Assembly (NCBI GenBank): GCA_025964255.1
Contig: JAOPZF010000035.1
Span: 1-51,099 of the forward strand
Reading direction: 5' to 3'
Source: Solirubrobacterales bacterium
GTDB taxonomy: Bacteria > Actinomycetota > Thermoleophilia > Solirubrobacterales > 70-9
DNA length: 51,099 nucleotides
The notes below the pieces were generated by a model, which did no database searches, was not told where the DNA came from, and saw only the letters and a list, made by a program, of their open reading frames with translations. A program made the position numbers and the translations under genes. Positions 15,912 to 26,031 of this stretch are shown piece by piece. Numbering within the stretch: position 1 is the first letter of the stretch; the number at the start of each line of letters is the position of its first letter.

Positions 15912-17132
15912 CTAGAGGGCGGGTTCCAGGGCGAGCCCGTCAGCCGGATCGCGGGTCAGCGGACAGGTCAGACAACGGGGCCCGCCGCGGCCGCGACTCA
16001 ACTCCTCGCCGGGTACCGGCTGAACCTCGACCCCGGCGGCGACCAGCGCGTCGTTGGTGCGGACGTTGCGACTGAAGGCGATCACCCGTCCGGGAGCGAC
16101 CGCCACGGTGTTCGCCGCCAGCGTCCGCTGCTCGCGTTCGTCGGCGACCTCGACGACGCGCATCCGGTCGACCCCGGCCGCGGCCGCGATCGCCGCCGGG
16201 AGGGAAGGCAGGATGCGTGAGGCGACCCTTCCACCCGGCGGCAGCAGTTCGACGACCGGTGCCCGCAGCAGTCTGCGGTCGGCCAGCAGGACGTCGGCAT
16301 CGACCTGGGTCATCAGGCAGTCGAGGTGGATCGAGGCGCGCTCGGCCGGAATCTCGACCGCCAGGACACGCTCGAACCCACGGTCGAAGAGCCTCGCCGC
16401 CAGTCGTTCGACGCCGGTGCAATTGGTCCGCGACCCGATCCCGACCAGCACCATCCGGTCCCCGAGGCAGGTCAGGTCGCCGCCCTCGACGTCGGTCGCG
16501 ACGATCGGTCGGGTGCGCGCGGTGAGCCGGGTGAACATCGGGTGGTGCTCGTAGACCTGCTCAACTGAACAGGTCTCGCGACTGCGGACGGGATTGGACC
16601 CTCCGCCGAGGACGAGTTGACCGCCGAGCCATGCGGAGGTGTCGCGGACGAACATCTGGTTGGGCAGTGGGGGAACCGCGAACCGCGTGGGGCCCGCGTC
16701 CGCCCGGTCGGGCGGCGCGATCTCCGCCTCGGCGAAAGTGGCGCCACCGATCAGGACCTCGGCGAGGCGTTGAGGGGTGAGCCCGGCGAGCCAACCGGCG
16801 ACGCGTTCATAGGGCCCGCTCTCGAGCCCGCCGCAGGCAACTTCGATCGCTTTGTCGGCGGCAGAGCCGATCCGCAGCGCGCCGGTCAGAAGGTCGCCGA
16901 GGTAAAGAACCTCGGCTCCGGCCTCGGTGAGAGTGGCGACGAGGGTGTCGTGCTCCCTGCGGGCGAGGTCCGGCCAGACGACATCGTCGAAAAGCAGATC
17001 GGCGGCGTTGCCGGGCGTGAGGCGGTCGAGCTCGCGGCCGGGTCGGTGGACGAGAACCCGGCGCAGTTTGCCCGTCTCCGAGCGTACGCCGCCGATCGAG
17101 GCCGATGCCGAGGGTGGAATTGAGATTGCCAT
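15912..17132 (-). CDS. arcA: Arginine deiminase
   Basis: Hydrolyses arginine to citrulline and ammonia. The 406-residue protein has every signature block of the guanidino-group-modifying fold: N-terminal GKLRRVLVHRPGRELDRL, FVRDTSAWLGG (metal-free substrate loop), VEGGDLTCLGDRMVLVGIGS with SRT, the His block SIHLDCLMTQVD, and the catalytic Cys390 in CLTCPLTR. Length matches the family (about 400-410). ATG 17132 has only a weak ribosome site. No arcB, arcC or arcD lies beside it; instead a DUF2294 gene precedes it and an amino-acid decarboxylase is divergent, suggesting a role in acid or energy stress and not the full ADI pathway here. Confidence 0.94.
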   Translation of the reverse strand: MAISIPPSASASIGGVRSETGKLRRVLVHRPGRELDRLTPGNAADLLFDDVVWPDLARREHDTLVATLTEAGAEVLYLGDLLTGALRIGSAADKAIEVACGGLESGPYERVAGWLAGLTPQRLAEVLIGGATFAEAEIAPPDRADAGPTRFAVPPLPNQMFVRDTSAWLGGQLVLGGGSNPVRSRETCSVEQVYEHHPMFTRLTARTRPIVATDVEGGDLTCLGDRMVLVGIGSRTNCTGVERLAARLFDRGFERVLAVEIPAERASIHLDCLMTQVDADVLLADRRLLRAPVVELLPPGGRVASRILPSLPAAIAAAAGVDRMRVVEVADEREQRTLAANTVAVAPGRVIAFSRNVRTNDALVAAGVEVQPVPGEELSRGRGGPRCLTCPLTRDPADGLALEPAL

Positions 17133-17336
17133 CACGCCACCGCCGTCTGCGTCCTCTTCGTCGGGATCCGTTCGCGTCGCGGGTCGGGCCGTTCGATGTG
17201 ACGACCCCGCTTCGTCGATACCCGCGTCTTCAGCCCATAACACCCTCGGATGCCGATGGATGTGACACATACGTCCAAGTGTGGTCTGACCCGCGGGCGC
17301 GGCTCGGCCGACTGATCGGTCGTCCGGGCAGGGCCC

Positions 17337-17729
17337 TCAAGGTGCAGGTTCTCCGGGGGGCACGAGATGGAAGACCTCGATCGAGACGTCGGCCTCGGTG
17401 TCGATGCCGCTGTTGAAGGCTCGGACCTTTCGTCCCAGCGCTCCTTCGATCACCGCTCGGAAGTCGTCTGCGGTCGCGTACTGGAAGTAGAGGCGGGTGT
17501 CGCGCAGGCGTTGGTGCTCGCCCATCTGAGCGAGTTTTCGCTCAGCCGGGGTGAAGCTGTTCTCAAGGGTGCAGACGACGATGTCGGGTCCTGCGAAATC
17601 GGTCCTCACCTTGGTCGGCCCTCGACCGAACTGCTCCTTATAGAGCCGTACCATCTCGCGGGAGATCTCGGCGAGGACGGAGGGCTGGCGGTCGGGAGCC
17701 TCCACTGACTCGGGTACCTGACTGTTCAT
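17337..17729 (-). CDS. DUF2294/MpsC-family protein (copy 1)
   Basis: A 130-residue protein of the DUF2294 family, now called MpsC after the membrane-potential-generating system of Staphylococcus; the biochemical role is not settled. Diagnostic segments are MVRLYKEQFGRGPTK, FTPAERKLAQMGEHQRLRDT and GRKVRAFNSGIDTEADVS. It starts at ATG 17729 behind AGGA. By hand alignment 92 of 120 positions equal those of the second copy at 19704, which lies in inverted orientation on the far side of the decarboxylase. Upstream of arginine deiminase in the same direction. Confidence 0.88.
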   Translation of the reverse strand: MNSQVPESVEAPDRQPSVLAEISREMVRLYKEQFGRGPTKVRTDFAGPDIVVCTLENSFTPAERKLAQMGEHQRLRDTRLYFQYATADDFRAVIEGALGRKVRAFNSGIDTEADVSIEVFHLVPPGEPAP

Positions 17730-17957
17730 CGGGATCCTGCGGTTCCCCTCCTCTGAAGGATGTACCGCGCGCAGGGCAGAGGAAGTTGAGAACCGGACGA
17801 ACGGGCCTACGCGTTCTATCGACCGTGTCCAGAGTGACCTCCGTCGGGTCTTGGCGATTTCGACCCGCGGTCCGCGGGTATCGCGGTGGGCATGGATGTC
17901 GATGAGCTGCGCCTGCGCAACGAAGCCAAGGCCGACGAGGAGCGGGAGCGGGGGCCG

Positions 17958-19424
17958 ATGTCCTCGGATCCCCGATCGGCCCCGGTAGGAGATGCGATCG
18001 AAGACTTCCATAGCCGCGATGCGCTGGCTTTCGGCATTCCCGCCCACCGCTTCGGGACCGGGTCGGTGGAGTTCGACGCCGCCCGCTGGACTGGCGCCGG
18101 GGCATTCCGCGCCGACATCGGGATGAACAACGGCGTCGATAACCGCCACCAGTCCTGGCAGGTCGAGCCGACGGCGATGGAGCTCTTCGCCGAAGCCGTA
18201 GGTGCCGACCAGACGCTGTTCTCGACCAACGGCAGCACCCTGAACGTCCACGTCGCCTTCCTGACCGTCGCCCGTCCCGGCGAGACCGTGGTGATGGCGC
18301 GCAACGGCCACAAGTCGGCCTTCTCGGCACTGGTCCTGTCCGGGGTGAACCCGGTCTACGTCGATCCGGTCTACGACGAGCGCTGGCAGGTCGCCCACGG
18401 GGTCGAGCCGACCGAGCTCGACCGAGTCCTCGCCGAGCACCCCGAGGCGAAGGCGGCGGTGGCGTTCACGCCGACCTACTACGGCATCTCCGCCGACGTC
18501 GCCGGACTGGCAGACAGCGCCCATCGCCACGGAATTCCGTTGGTCACCGACGACGCTTGGGGGCTCGACTACAGCTTCTCCAGCCGGCTTCCGTCTTCGG
18601 CGCTGGAGTCCGGTGCCGACCTGGCGATCGGCAGCGTGCACAAGACCCTCAGCGGCTTCGGGCAGACCTCGGTGCTCAGCACCCAGGGTGACCTGATCGA
18701 CACCATGCGTCTCGAACTGGTCTTCGAGCTCGAGCAGTCGACCAGCGCCTCGGCGTTGCTGATCTCCTCGATCGATGCCGCCCGCCGTCAGTTCCAGCGC
18801 GAAGGCGAGGAGCTCCTCGGTGGCGCGATCGACCGCGCCCGGCGCCTCCGGGACGCAGTCGCGGAGATACCAGGGCTCGAACTCATGCCGGAGAGCATCG
18901 CCCCGGGACCGGGAGCGAAGGCGATGGACCCGACCCACGTGAGCGTCGACGTGGTCGGCCTCGGCATCACCGGCTTCTCCGCCGCCGACTGGCTGCGGGA
19001 ACACCGTCGCATCCACGTCGAGCTCGCCGACCACCGGCGGGTAATGGCGCTGATCTCCTTCGCCGACGGCGACGACAACATCGACCGGCTGATCGCCGCG
19101 CTACGCGACCTCTCCGAGCACCGTGGCGAGGCCGACCGGGCGCCCGACTTCCAAGTGCCGCTGCCGGCGGAATTGCGGATGCCGACCGAGATGCTGCCGC
19201 GGGACGCCTTCCTCGGCCCGACCGCGGAGGTGCCGTGGCGCCAGGCCGCGGGACGGATCTCCGCCGAGATGATTTGTCCATATCCGCCCGGGATCCCGAT
19301 CGTCGCACCCGGGGAGAGGCTGAGTGCCGAGGTCGTCGGATACCTCGAGCAGACGGTGGCGATGGGGGGGAAGGTCGAGGGCGCGGGCGACGAGTCCCTT
19401 GAGACATTCCGGGTCGTCGCCTGA
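17958..19424 (+). CDS. PLP-dependent Orn/Lys/Arg decarboxylase-family enzyme
   Basis: Fold-type I decarboxylase of the OKR_DC_1 group, 488 residues. Visible: N-terminal FHSRDALAFGIPAHRFG, substrate/cofactor region STNGSTLNVHVAFLTVARPG, the Asp block TDDAWGLDYSF, the PLP-binding Lys229 in GSVHKTLSGFGQ, and a C-terminal domain ending near ICPYPPGIPIVAPGERL, which is characteristic of arginine/lysine/ornithine decarboxylases. ATG 17958 follows a GGGGG-rich site; ATGs at 17886 and 17892 would add up to 24 charged residues. The real substrate is not determined. Arginine deiminase on the other strand and two flanking DUF2294 genes suggest an amino-acid-based acid-resistance or polyamine role. Confidence 0.87.
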   Translation: MSSDPRSAPVGDAIEDFHSRDALAFGIPAHRFGTGSVEFDAARWTGAGAFRADIGMNNGVDNRHQSWQVEPTAMELFAEAVGADQTLFSTNGSTLNVHVAFLTVARPGETVVMARNGHKSAFSALVLSGVNPVYVDPVYDERWQVAHGVEPTELDRVLAEHPEAKAAVAFTPTYYGISADVAGLADSAHRHGIPLVTDDAWGLDYSFSSRLPSSALESGADLAIGSVHKTLSGFGQTSVLSTQGDLIDTMRLELVFELEQSTSASALLISSIDAARRQFQREGEELLGGAIDRARRLRDAVAEIPGLELMPESIAPGPGAKAMDPTHVSVDVVGLGITGFSAADWLREHRRIHVELADHRRVMALISFADGDDNIDRLIAALRDLSEHRGEADRAPDFQVPLPAELRMPTEMLPRDAFLGPTAEVPWRQAAGRISAEMICPYPPGIPIVAPGERLSAEVVGYLEQTVAMGGKVEGAGDESLETFRVVA

Positions 19425-19703
19425 TTCTTCGCCCGTCCTCTGCTTCGACGAACGTGCGGCCGGTTCGCTGATACGGTTGCATCGTGTTGAGGTAGCTCCG
19501 GTGCCGCGTATGCAGCCACGGTCGCGGTCGAAGCACCAAGTTGTCTGCTCTGAGCACGGTGCACGTCCGAGCGGCGGTGCCCCGGGCGGCAGTGCGCCGA
19601 TTCGGCGTCTATGTCGGGTCGTGCACCGAACCCCGCGTCTGGCTCGAGCCTCCCCTTCCTCGCGCGTGGTTTCAACTCATCCGGGGAGGGGACAGCAGGA
19701 CCA

Positions 19704-20120
19704 ATGAGCAGTGATCAGGTGCCCGAGTCGACCGAGACGGCCGACTACCGGCAATCCGTCCTCGCCGAGATCTCCAGAGACATGGTTCGTCTCTACAAAG
19801 AGCAGTTCGGCCGCGGGCCGACCAAGGCGCGGACGAACTTCGCCGGCCCCGACATCGTGATCGTCACCTTGGAGGAAACCTTCACCCCCGCGGAGCAGAG
19901 GCTGGCGGAGATGGGCGAGCACCAGCGCCTTCGCGATACCCGGCTCTACTTTCAACACGCCACCGAGGACGAGTTCCGCTCTATCATCGAGCGGATACTG
20001 GGCCGCAAGGTCCGCGCCTTCAACAGCGCCGTCGACACCGAGACGGACGTCTGCGTCGAGGTGTTCCATCTTGTGCCGCAAGCCGGAGTCGAGGCCGACC
20101 AGGACGCCGACCTGGCCTAG
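19704..20120 (+). CDS. DUF2294/MpsC-family protein (copy 2)
   Basis: A 138-residue paralogue of the protein at 17337, about 77% identical over 120 positions by hand count, with the same blocks MVRLYKEQFGRGPTK, MGEHQRLRDTRLYFQ and GRKVRAFNSAVDTE. The C-terminal tail is longer and acidic (VEADQDADLA). Start ATG 19704 follows GGGGAGGGG and AGGA. It lies downstream of the decarboxylase in the same direction, after a 279-bp gap in which I see no gene. The two copies bracket the decarboxylase as inverted repeats at protein level. Confidence 0.88.
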   Translation: MSSDQVPESTETADYRQSVLAEISRDMVRLYKEQFGRGPTKARTNFAGPDIVIVTLEETFTPAEQRLAEMGEHQRLRDTRLYFQHATEDEFRSIIERILGRKVRAFNSAVDTETDVCVEVFHLVPQAGVEADQDADLA

Positions 20121-20290
20121 AGCGCGGCGATCCGCGGTCGCTTGGCACGGGGAGGCAAACGCGCTACTGTCCGTCATGGTTGCCTCCCAGGCCGACAGGA
20201 CCGGGGGTGACGAGCAAATTTCGATGTGAGACTTCGACGGCGTGCTCGCCGCCCGGGGGACCTCCAAGACAGTTCTCCAAGGAGGCTCCG

Positions 20291-20659
20291 ATGCAGCAGT
20301 CAAACCGAGATGTCACGGACGGACTTCTCTCTGTCAGTTCGGCTCACTACGGAGACGAGGTGGTGATCGTCTCCTTCGCCGGTGAGTTGGATCGCGCGGT
20401 GGTCTCGACCGCCGCCGCGGCGGTCGAGGACGCCTTCAATGTGGGGGCGCGGCGTCTCGTGCTGGATCTGCAGAAGCTCGAGTTCCTCGACTCGAGCGGA
20501 GTCGCGCTGCTTCGTCGGGTCGCTGTGAAGGATGTTCCTGGGTGCGATGTCCTCGTGATCCCGAGTGACTCACCCGGTGTCTCCCGCGTCCTCGCGGCGA
20601 CCGGCATGGATTCGCTGCTGAGGTTCGCGACCGAACCTCATTCTGTCGCCGTAGTCTGA
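20291..20659 (+). CDS. STAS-domain anti-sigma factor antagonist
   Basis: A 122-residue single STAS-domain protein like SpoIIAA/RsbV. Such proteins bind an anti-sigma kinase and free a SigB/SigF-type factor when unphosphorylated. The core reads VVIVSFAGELDRAVVSTAAA, then RRLVLDLQKLEFLDSSGVAL with the phosphorylatable Ser68 in DSSG. AAGGAGG lies seven bases before ATG 20291. Its presence beside genes with SigB-like promoters fits a partner-switching stress circuit, though no kinase gene is in the window. Confidence 0.9.
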   Translation: MQQSNRDVTDGLLSVSSAHYGDEVVIVSFAGELDRAVVSTAAAAVEDAFNVGARRLVLDLQKLEFLDSSGVALLRRVAVKDVPGCDVLVIPSDSPGVSRVLAATGMDSLLRFATEPHSVAVV

Positions 20660-20667
20660 TCTTCGTC

Positions 20668-20693
20668 GTTTTGCCCGAAGGGGTGACGGGTAC
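20668..20693 (+). promoter_or_regulatory. SigB/SigF-like promoter upstream of small gene and DUF892
   Basis: GTTT (20668-20671), 16-nt spacer, GGGTAC (20688-20693): the best match in the window to the actinobacterial SigF/SigB consensus. It lies just after the STAS gene and about 115 nt before the small gene at 20809. Confidence 0.55.
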
Positions 20694-20808
20694 CTGAGGA
20701 TCAGGCCATCGTTCGTTCACCGTCCGGTCGCTCGTCGCAGTTTCACGCTCATCCGAACCGTCAGGCGGTGAGGAGGATCGATCGGATGGCGAGACGAACG
20801 GGGAATGG

Positions 20809-20979
20809 ATGCGAACTTCACTCAATGGCTGGATCAGCCGGAAAAGCGGGACTGTCAGCGCGGCGCAGCGCGTCGCCGCCGCTCAACCCGAATTGGTCAG
20901 ATCGCCCTCTCTCGACTTGGTCCTGGAGGCGAAGAAGCGCCTGGGCGACCCAGGTCTGAGAGAGCCACGCAAGGCATAG
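20809..20979 (+). CDS. Small 56-residue protein, unknown function
   Basis: A short open frame in the 345-bp gap before the DUF892 gene, starting at ATG 20809 behind GGGGA and ending at TAG 20977. The protein is basic; its second half is helix-like and has coding-type composition (SAAQRVAAAQPELVRSP, then LDLVLEAKKRLGDPGL). It lies between a SigB-like promoter and the DUF892 start with only 25 bases to the next gene, so co-transcription is likely. I know no family for it. The first 15 codons use less typical codons, so a later or non-coding interpretation remains possible. Confidence 0.45.
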   Translation: MRTSLNGWISRKSGTVSAAQRVAAAQPELVRSPSLDLVLEAKKRLGDPGLREPRKA

Positions 20980-21004
20980 GAAGACCTACCGAAAGGAGTA
21001 AGCG

Positions 21005-21505
21005 ATGTTCGAGCGGCTGAACACCCCTCAGGAGGCCCTCAACTACAAGCTCGGGGCCACGCTGAAGATGGAGCAGAAGGTGTTGGAAATCCTCGACGAC
21101 AACATCGAACACGCCCAAGACGGGAAGGTGAAGCAACTACTGAGCTCTCATCGCGAGGAATCCGAGAAACACGTCGGCAATGTCGAAGAGGCATTCCGTC
21201 TGCTCGACTGGGAGGTGGACGACTCCTCCTGCCCGGCGATCGAGGGCCTCGAGAAAGAGGGCAAGGCGATGGTCAAAAAGACCGATGACGCGCTCGTCGA
21301 CTCGGTCATCCTGCAGGGCGCGCTCGAGGTCGAGCATCACGAGCTCGGCGTCTACGAAAACCTGCTGATCAACATCAAGGCGATGGGGCGCGATGACGTG
21401 GCCCGCCTGCTCCATCAGAACTTCGAATCCGAGCAAGGTGCGCTGGAGAAGGTGCGGGCGCTGCAGGCGGAAGTCGCCGCTGTCACTCCCAAACAGCCTG
21501 CCTGA
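21005..21505 (+). CDS. DUF892/ferritin-like protein, single unit
   Basis: A 166-residue helical protein with one ferritin-like unit. It has paired acidic/His motifs in the expected helices: KMEQKVLEILDDNIEHAQD, LLSSHREESEKHVGNVEEAF and LQGALEVEHHELGVYENLL. AAAGGAG precedes ATG 21005. Likely stress-related, cytoplasmic, possibly metal-binding; the family's biochemistry is poorly known. Preceded by a small gene and a SigB-like promoter; followed by a decayed gene. Confidence 0.82.
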   Translation: MFERLNTPQEALNYKLGATLKMEQKVLEILDDNIEHAQDGKVKQLLSSHREESEKHVGNVEEAFRLLDWEVDDSSCPAIEGLEKEGKAMVKKTDDALVDSVILQGALEVEHHELGVYENLLINIKAMGRDDVARLLHQNFESEQGALEKVRALQAEVAAVTPKQPA

Positions 21506-21507
21506 AG

Positions 21508-21663
21508 ATGGACCTTGGCGCCCAGTTCGACGAACGACTCGCTTCCGGCCTCGCGGCGGCGAGCATCGGACTGGGTGCCACCCTGCTGGTAGCGCCGATT
21601 CGGGTCGCCCGGTTCGCGGGATCGGGGAGGACCGGACGACCCGCGCGTGGCAGCGCTTGGTGA
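21508..21663 (+). pseudogene. Truncated, frameshifted small membrane-protein gene
   Basis: Directly after the DUF892 stop, ATG 21508 opens 51 codons reading LASGLAAASIGLGATLLVAP and IRVARFAG, a pattern typical of small membrane proteins with a 'GLG-ELLAP--VARLIG' helix that often precede SRPBCC domains. After about 21620 the family-like sequence continues only in another frame (IGEDRTTRAWQRLV), then similarity is lost. A frameshift plus truncation explains this best. Confidence 0.35.
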
Positions 21664-21939
21664 CCTCTCGAAAGAGCCCGCTTACGTGTCAACAGCGGAC
21701 GATGAGACACCGCGATCATTTTCACCTGGCCGGGTGAGCGGCCGCTCGAAATCGAGCTGCGTAGCCGAGGCTCGAGCTCGGAGCGTCCGGGACCACGGCA
21801 CGGAGTTCCGGATCGGGTTCCCGTTCGCTGCTCCTCGTCGGATCGGCCGGTTGCTGATCCCGTTGTTTCAGGTTTAAGAGCGCGAAATCGGGAGAAATAG
21901 AGGTAGTCATAGATCCTCCTCCCCAGCGGAAGGTGCTCG
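21664..21939. other. Intergenic leader before the glycan cluster
   Basis: No convincing gene on either strand. The stretch is less GC-rich near the end and holds GTTTAA (21872-21877) and GGGAGAAA (21890-21897), a weak SigB-like pair with 14-nt spacing, and the ribosome site GGAAGG before ATG 21940. It is the only likely promoter region for the nine-gene unit that follows. Confidence 0.4.
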
Positions 21940-23051
<1,112 letters not shown>

Positions 23052-23055
<4 letters not shown>

Positions 23056-24107
23056 GCGTCGCGGTGGTGACCGGGGGCGCCGGCTTCATCGGAACGAACC
23101 TGGCCGACCGGCTGCTGCGCGATGGCGAGCGGGTCCGGGTCGTCGACGACCTCTCGCGGCCCGGGGTGGAGGGCAACCTGCGCTGGCTGGAGGCCCGGCA
23201 CGGCGACCGCCTCGAGGTGGCGCTCGGCGACCTGCGCGACCCCGGGGTGGCCGCGGCGGCAGTGGACGGCGCCGGGAGCGTCTTCCACCTCGCGGCGCAG
23301 GTGGCCGTGACGACGAGCCTCGACGAGCCGCGCCACGACTTCGAGGTCAACCTCGGAGCGACGATCAACGTGCTCGAGAGCGCCCGTGCCCAGGCCCGTC
23401 CGCCGGCGCTCCTGTTCACCTCGACCAACAAGGTCTACGGCGACCTTGCTGACATCGCCCTCCGCGATAACGGCGCCCGCTACGAGCCGCTCGACGAGGA
23501 GATCCGCCGCGCCGGCGTATCCGAGGCGCGGCCGCTGGACTTCAGCACCCCCTACGGATGTTCGAAGGGGGCGGCCGACCAGTACGTCCTCGACTACTCC
23601 AAGAGCTACGGCCTTTCGACGGTCGTCTTCCGCATGAGCTGCATCTACGGTCCCCACCAACAGGGCACCGAGGACCAAGGCTGGGTTGCCCATTTCGCCC
23701 GCAGCGTGCTCGCCGGGGATCCGATCACGCTCTATGGCGACGGCCGCCAGGTGCGCGACCTGCTCTACGTCGAGGACCTGGTCGAGGCGATGCAGGCGGC
23801 GCGTGAGCGGATCGGCGAGCTCTCCGGCCACGCCTTCAACATGGGCGGCGGCCCGGGGCAGGCGGTCAGCCTGCACGAGGTGATCGAGCAGATCGCGGTT
23901 CTCGGTGAGGCCTCGCCGGAGGTCCGCTTCGGCCCCTGGCGGACCGGTGACCAGCGCTACTACGTGAGCGATACGTCGCGCTTCCAGGGGGCCACCGGAT
24001 GGCGTCCGCGGGTCGCGCCGGCGCGCGGCATCGAGCGCCTGCACGCTTGGCTGCGCGAGGCGTACGCCGCCGACGGCGCGGCCAGCCGGGTGCCGAGCAC
24101 CGTCTAG
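23052..24107 (+). CDS. NAD-dependent epimerase (CDP-paratose 2-epimerase-like)
   Basis: Second extended SDR, 351 residues, starting at ATG 23052 inside the previous stop. NAD site TGGAGFIGTNLADRLL; the block TSTNKVYGDLADIAL and the active-site YGCSKGAADQYVLDY strongly resemble CDP-paratose/tyvelose 2-epimerases; VFRMSCIYGPHQQGTEDQGW is the matching substrate loop. It therefore probably epimerises C2 of a deoxy or related NDP-hexose. The exact substrate is not proven. Coupled to both neighbours. Confidence 0.87.
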
Positions 24108-25051
24108 TGGCGCGCGCGGCGGTCATCTCCGACGGCAGGTCCCTCGAGCTGGTCGAGGTGGCGATGCCCGAGCCCGGCCCGGGGGAGGTGCGGCTGCGAC
24201 TGGAGGGCTGCGGCGTCTGCGGCTCGGACCTGCCGCAGTGGGCGGGCCGCCCCTGGTTCGACTATCCGCGACCGGCAGGGGCGCCCGGGCACGAGGGATG
24301 GGGAGTCGTCGACACGGTCGGCGACGGAGTCGACGGCCTCGCGCCGGGAACTCGCGTCGCCGGCCTCAGCTACCGCGCCTACGCTGAGTACGACGTCGCT
24401 CGCGCCGAGCATCTCGTCCCCTTGCCCGACGGGATCGGCCACTTTCCCGGCGAGGCCCTGGGCTGCGCGGTCAACGTCATGCGGCGCAGCGGGATCGCGG
24501 CCCGCGATACCGTCGCGGTCGTCGGGACCGGATTCCTCGGCTGCATGGTCGTCGCGCTCGCCGCTGCGGCCGGGGCACGGGTCCTGGCGGTGTCCCGCCG
24601 CCCTTCCTCGCTCGCCGTCGCCGAGGAGATGGGCGCCGCGGCGACGATCGGGCTCGACGGGCCGGTGGTCGAGAGGGTGGAGGAGCTGACCGGCGGCGGC
24701 CTCTGCGACATTGTCGTCGAGGCGGCGGGCGTGCAGGCCACGCTCGACCTCGCCGGGCGGCTGACCCGCACCCGCGGGCGCCTGGTGATCGCGGGCTTCC
24801 ATCAGGATGGGCCGCGGCAGGTCGACATGCAGCTATGGAACTGGCGCGGGCTCGACGTCGTCAATGCCCACGAGCGCGATCCCGAGGTCTATGTGGAAGG
24901 CATCCGCGAGGCGGTCGCCGCGGTCGCCGACGGGCGGCTCGACCCGTCGCCCCTCTACACCCACAGCTTCGGCCTCGACGAACTGGACACCGCGCTCGAG
25001 ACCTCACTCAAGCGGCCTGAAGGATTCGTCAAGGCGTTGGTGGTGGCGTGA
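24107..25051 (+). CDS. Medium-chain zinc-type alcohol dehydrogenase-like protein
   Basis: MDR-family oxidoreductase, 314 residues, with GTG 24107 overlapping the preceding TAG by one base (TAGTG). Catalytic-zinc residues appear as Cys in GCGVCGSDLPQW and His-Glu in GHEGWGVVD; the coenzyme motif is VGTGFLGCMVVALAAAAGA. The four-Cys structural zinc lobe of longer ADHs is absent, and the protein is about 30-40 residues shorter than those. In a sugar-nucleotide operon it may oxidise or reduce a sugar hydroxyl or keto group before the next, Gfo/Idh-type, enzyme. Confidence 0.85.
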   Translation: MARAAVISDGRSLELVEVAMPEPGPGEVRLRLEGCGVCGSDLPQWAGRPWFDYPRPAGAPGHEGWGVVDTVGDGVDGLAPGTRVAGLSYRAYAEYDVARAEHLVPLPDGIGHFPGEALGCAVNVMRRSGIAARDTVAVVGTGFLGCMVVALAAAAGARVLAVSRRPSSLAVAEEMGAAATIGLDGPVVERVEELTGGGLCDIVVEAAGVQATLDLAGRLTRTRGRLVIAGFHQDGPRQVDMQLWNWRGLDVVNAHERDPEVYVEGIREAVAAVADGRLDPSPLYTHSFGLDELDTALETSLKRPEGFVKALVVA

Positions 25052-26031
25052 CCGTCGCGACCCTCCCGCGGCTCGGGTTCCTCGGCGTCGGCTGGATCGG
25101 CCGCCACCGGATGGAGGCCCTCGACAAGGATGGTCTGGCGCGGATCGCGGCCGTCGCCGACCCGCAGGAGGAGGCGCTCGACGCCGCCGCGGCGGTGGCG
25201 CCCGAAGCCGCACGGGCGGCTTCCCTGGAGGAGCTGCTCGAGCACGAGCTCGACGGCATCGTCATCGCCACCCCCAGCGCCCTCCATGCCGACCAGGCGG
25301 TCGCCGCCCTGGAGCGCGGCATCGCTGTGTTCTGTCAGAAGCCGCTCGCCCGCGACGCGGAGGAGACCCGGCGCGTCCTGACGGCCGCCCGCGAGGCCAA
25401 TCGGCTCCTCGGCGTCGACCTCTCCTATCGCCATGTCGAGGCGCTCCGCGCGGCCCGCGAGGCCGTCCGCGCCGGGTCGATCGGGCGGCTGCACAGCATC
25501 GACCTCACCTTCCACAACGCCTACGGCCCCGACAAGCCCTGGTTCACCGACCCCGAGCTGGCGGGCGGCGGCTGCCTGATCGACCTCGGCACGCATCTCG
25601 TCGACCTGGCCCTCTGGTTCGCCGAGTCGGAGTCGGTCGAGGTCGCCGCGGCGCGGACCCTGTCGCTGCACGGCCATCCGGTCGAGGACCAGGCGACGGC
25701 GGAGCTGGACCTGGGCGACGTCCGCGCCAGGCTGGCCTGCTCGTGGTTCCAGCCGGCCGGGCGCGACTGCGTCTTCGAGTGCACCGCCTGGGGCACCGAC
25801 GGAGCGGTCAGCGTCGTCAACGTCGACGGCTCCTTCTACGACTTCCGCGCCGAGCTGTGGCGTAGCGGCTCACGCGAGTCACTGGCCGAGCCGCCCGACG
25901 CCTGGGGTGGCCGCGCGATCGGCGCCTGGGCCCAAAGGCTGGCGAGCGATCCCTCCTTCGATCCCGAGGCGGCGGAGCTGGAGCTGCTGGCGGGAACGAT
26001 CGACGCGATCTATGCGAGGGCGCGGCGATGA
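25048..26031 (+). CDS. Gfo/Idh/MocA-family oxidoreductase
   Basis: NAD(P)-dependent sugar or inositol dehydrogenase-like protein, 327 residues, GTG 25048 within a GTGA overlap. The Rossmann motif is GFLGVGWIGRHRMEAL; the EKP-like motif appears as FCQKPLARDAEE; the C-terminal domain shows GGGCLIDLGTHLVDLALWF with the conserved Asp/His. Together with the zinc dehydrogenase upstream it could make a keto- or amino-sugar precursor, but no aminotransferase is present. Confidence 0.88.
   Translation: MTVATLPRLGFLGVGWIGRHRMEALDKDGLARIAAVADPQEEALDAAAAVAPEAARAASLEELLEHELDGIVIATPSALHADQAVAALERGIAVFCQKPLARDAEETRRVLTAAREANRLLGVDLSYRHVEALRAAREAVRAGSIGRLHSIDLTFHNAYGPDKPWFTDPELAGGGCLIDLGTHLVDLALWFAESESVEVAAARTLSLHGHPVEDQATAELDLGDVRARLACSWFQPAGRDCVFECTAWGTDGAVSVVNVDGSFYDFRAELWRSGSRESLAEPPDAWGGRAIGAWAQRLASDPSFDPEAAELELLAGTIDAIYARARR

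Noticed and set aside
20176-20229. 17-codon ATG frame ahead of the STAS gene as a leader peptide
   Set aside because: No ribosome site and no attenuator structure or regulatory codons; chance occurrence is likely.
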